A DNA stretch of 64,000 bases from positions 9,984,501 to 10,048,500 of the forward strand of contig NC_065576.1 of the NCBI RefSeq assembly GCF_937616625.2. The letters are read 5' to 3'. A program made the position numbers and the translations under genes. Numbering within the stretch: position 1 is the first letter of the stretch; the number at the start of each line of letters is the position of its first letter. The notes under the pieces were generated by a model that saw only the letters and a program-made list of their open reading frames with translations, did not search any database and was not told where the DNA came from. Below are positions 60,964 to 64,000 of the stretch, piece by piece. The stretch comes from Mercurialis annua. Lineage: Eukaryota > Streptophyta > Magnoliopsida > Malpighiales > Euphorbiaceae.

Positions 60964-61585
60964 GGCTTAATTCCTTAAAAAAACCCCACCTTGCACTTTT
61001 TCTTCGTTTATACCCTGACCTTGTAAAAACACCATTTGTACCCAATTTTGGGTTTTTATGTTTCATCTCTACCCAAAAGCATTAAATTGTACTTTTTTCA
61101 TTTGGAAAAGAGTTTAAAATATACTTTTTTCTATTTTAAAATATACAAATAAATCCATAAACTTAAAAAATAATCAAATACATCCAAATAATTAATTAAT
61201 TTTTTTTAATTTGATAAAATAATAAAAAAATTAAAAAAAATTATTATTATTTTTAATTTTTTTGTCGGAAATATTTTTAAAAAAATTAAAAAAATAAAAA
61301 AAAATTCGAAATATTTTTTAAAAAATTTTAAAAAAATTATTATTATTTTTAATTTTTTGATAAAGATGGTATTTTTGTACTATTAATAACATTAATATCT
61401 AATTCGTATATAAGTTAAAAATGAAGGATTGTTTTAAACTTTTTTTCAAATAAAAAGAGTACAATTTAATGCTTTTGGGTAGAGATGAAAAATAAAAACT
61501 CAAAATTGGGTACAAATGGTGTTTTTACAAGGTCAGGGTATAAACGAAAAAAAATGCAAGGTAGGGGTTTTTTAAGAAATTAAGC
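60964..61585. mobile_element. MITE with about 150-bp inverted arms
   Basis: The arms start GGCTTAATTCCTTAAAAAAA and end in the inverse. They continue through 'ccctgaccttgtaaaaacacc', 'caaattttgggttttta'-type and 'aaagcattaaattgtac' words. The centre is an A/T-only stretch with inverted AAAATTATTATTATT runs. Confidence 0.75.
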
Positions 61586-62820
61586 ATTTTTATACTATCC
61601 AAAGCTAAAAAAATCAAGCCTTCATGTTTAATATTAATATTAAATAAAATATATCAAAAATACAGATTTATAAATGACCCACAATCTTCTTTTGTGGAAT
61701 TTTGGTGGATTTTTAAAATTAAAAAATTAATATTTAAAAATTATATATAAAAATTACAATAGATATAGTAAAAAATAAAAAAATCATGTTTAATTTATAA
61801 AACGATGGTGGCCGACTGAAGCACATGTGGGAAAATACTAACAATGAGTGAAGGACAATAAAGACGATAGTCATGGATGAATGATAGGAATTCTTTTATA
61901 AAATGACAATGGAAAGAATTCACCTTTATGACTAATATTATTGAACCTGCAAATTTAGTTTTGTGAGGCAGTCCATCCCCAGTGGGGTTCGGGTGCACAT
62001 TATTGCTTTTATTTGTTTGAACGTTTTTTGTTTTTTTAGACAATATTTGTTTGAACATTATAGTATTTAGGCCCAATTACTTAACGCAAAAAAAATTGGG
62101 TTTTTTTCATAAATCCCTCAAAAGAGGGTCTATCTTATGTTAGTGACCCACAAATTTATTTTGTGCAAAAATCTCTCAAAAAAATTAAAACGTTTTTACA
62201 AATCCCTCATAACCCAAAATAGGAGAAAATAGGACAGTTATAACCCTATAAGCAAATACAATCATTCTTCATCTTCTACCTCCATTAAGTTGTTGCCATT
62301 AAAGCTGAAAATAATGAATCAGAATTTATTCCGACGGAGATATGGCCACCGACCACCGGAGCTCCGACGATTGGAGAAAGAAATCACAGATCTAGTTAGT
62401 ACAGATAGAAGAAGAATAAGAAATGTATCGATAAGAAAAGAATCAGGTGAGGTCAAATGTAATTGAATAAAATGGTTTTGTTGCAGAGAAACAAAATGAA
62501 GGTAATTAACTTTGGTTGGTTGTGTAGGATTCTATACCGATACAATTATTTATTTGGTTCTCTCCATACATCCTTTAACTGACCCAATAAATTTTATGAA
62601 TGCATAATTAGTTTATCTTACTATTTCGATTTGATAGGTTTTGTTAATTTGATATTGGAGCATACCATAGTGGCCATTTTTGTTAAAATAGATGGTGATG
62701 AAATAACAAGACACTGTAACATTTTTTCATAATTGAACTAAAGTTAACAATCGTTTTTTACTAGAATTTTACAAATAATTATCATTTTAAAATTTACACA
62801 AACCATTCAGAAAAACTTTA
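61586..62820. other. Intergenic, AT-rich, possible MITE arm
   Basis: A stretch at 62085-62240 (tttcataaatccctcaaaag, ttacaaatccctcataaccc) reads like one arm of the same MITE style. The part at 62325-62400 is GC-richer (ggagatatggccaccgacc) but has no sustained frame. No gene supported. Confidence 0.35.
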
Positions 62821-63720
62821 GATAATATTAGTTAATTTACTATTAGTTTATTTTTTTATTATAAATTTATTTTTGATAGTGTAAGTTATTAAAAAAATTA
62901 TATTAATTAAGACAATAAAAAAATAAGTTAATTTATATTTTATATACTTTAGATTACTTTACAATGAGTTTATATTGAATTTATTTTAAGTTTATATTAA
63001 GTCCACCCGACCACCGTGGAAAATATTAAAAAAATTATTGTCAATAAATTAATTTGATTAAAACAATTTAAATTTAAATTTAAAATCTATTTTAAATTAG
63101 TTTACATTGAGTTGACATTAAGTCTATTTCATTAAATTTATTTTGAGTTTATATTAAGTTCACATCACCATTGCAAAAAATATTTAAAAAATACTATTAA
63201 CAAAATTACTTTGATTAAAATAACTTAATTTTAAATTTATAATCAGTTTACTAAGAGTTCAATTTAGATTAGTTTACGCATATTAAGTTTATTTTGAGTT
63301 GATATTAAGTTAGTTTTTAAAGTTATTACAATTTAATAAAAAAATTACTTCGGATTGACATTTAGTTTACATTGAGTTGACATTAGGTTTACATTGAATT
63401 GGCATTGAATTTACATTAAATTTACGTAAACCACCGTGAAAAAACTTGAAAATTTATTTTCAATATACTATTAGTTTATTTTTGATGGTACAAATTTGTT
63501 TTAAAAATAATTTTACTAATATAATAAAAAATAAGTTAATTTTTAAAATTATAATAATTTACTAAAAAATTTACTTCGGATTGACATTTAGTTTGCATTA
63601 GGTTTACATTAAGTTGACATTGAGTCGACATTGGGTTGACATTGAGTCGACATTGGGTTGACATTAATTTTACACAATCACCGCGAAAAATCTTAGATAA
63701 TTTACTTTCAATTTACTATT
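62821..63720. repeat. Degenerate tandem repeats, about 160-260 bp spacing
   Basis: The anchor CCACCGTGGAAAA and variants recur near 63005, 63168, 63424 and 63668. Each is followed by 'aatttactattagtttattttt' and preceded by 'ttgacattaagttta'-type words. Units are diverged and unequal in length. No coding sequence. Confidence 0.5.
63592..63672. repeat. 12-bp minisatellite (GACATTGRGTYG)
   Basis: About six units of a 12-base word alternate between GACATTGAGTC and GACATTGGGTT. It is embedded in the larger degenerate array. Confidence 0.75.
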
Positions 63721-64000
63721 AGTCTATTTTTAATAGTATAAATTATAAAAAATTACTATAATGATAAAAATAATTATTATAGTAAAATTATTAAGGTAGT
63801 TCAGTTGATATAGGTTCATATCAGGTTCATATCAGGTCGATTTTGAGTTTTGTAGACTGTTAAATATATTTTACTTAAAAGAGATTCAATTTGTATATTA
63901 CACTAAATCTCAAAATTCTCTTTATATAAAATATTAGATAAGATTGTAAAGAGTAACAACATAAATTTTATTAAATATTGAATTAAGTTAGTTCTGTTAA

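Overview
The window is nuclear DNA of a flowering plant, most likely a eudicot. The genes have many introns with GT-AG (rarely GC-AG) borders, the spacers are AT-rich, telo-box motifs sit upstream of housekeeping genes, and the repeats are plant-type LTR retrotransposons, Helitrons, SINEs and MITEs. I cannot name the species.

Layout. 1-2729 is the 3' end of a degenerate LTR retrotransposon. 2730-4279 is simple and tandem repeat. 4500-9786 (-) is MIC60, the mitochondrial MICOS subunit, in 12 exons. A Helitron and a MITE separate it from the divergently transcribed ACINUS gene (13073-22528, +; SAP, RRM and RSB domains). ACINUS is followed by TSR3 (23862-28794, +; 18S rRNA acp-transferase) and RPL30 (30296-31479, +). 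34724-40983 is a decayed Ty1/copia element. An intact CID/RPR-domain gene of the RPRD/Rtt103 type lies at 49297-53103 (+), and a two-exon CYP82-like cytochrome P450 at 55964-58301 (-). The last 5.7 kb is MITEs, non-autonomous elements and tandem repeats.

The main result is a gene chimera inside a three-copy segmental duplication (A 17221-23508, B 31565-45066, C 45897-50870). A copy of the RPL30 3' flank plus the promoter and first exons of the CID gene has been inserted into intron 1 of ACINUS. The insert is bounded by a 37-bp direct duplication of ACINUS intron, and its right junction carries a short filler copied from inside the insert. CID exons 2-4 form a phase 1-1 cassette in a phase-1 intron. 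The sequence therefore permits an in-frame SAP-CID-RRM-RSB protein from the ACINUS promoter, and a CID-RRM-RSB protein from the transplanted CID promoter. A second CID-ACINUS chimera (B, 41465-44274) stands alone downstream of RPL30 with the same junction. Both keep open frames in every exon needed.

The native partners are all nuclear RNA-processing or ribosome factors: ACINUS (exon junction and ASAP complex), the CID protein (RNA polymerase II CTD binding), TSR3 and eL30. The chimeras would join a CTD-binding domain to an ASAP-recruiting RRM/RSB tail. Whether any chimeric mRNA is made cannot be told from sequence.
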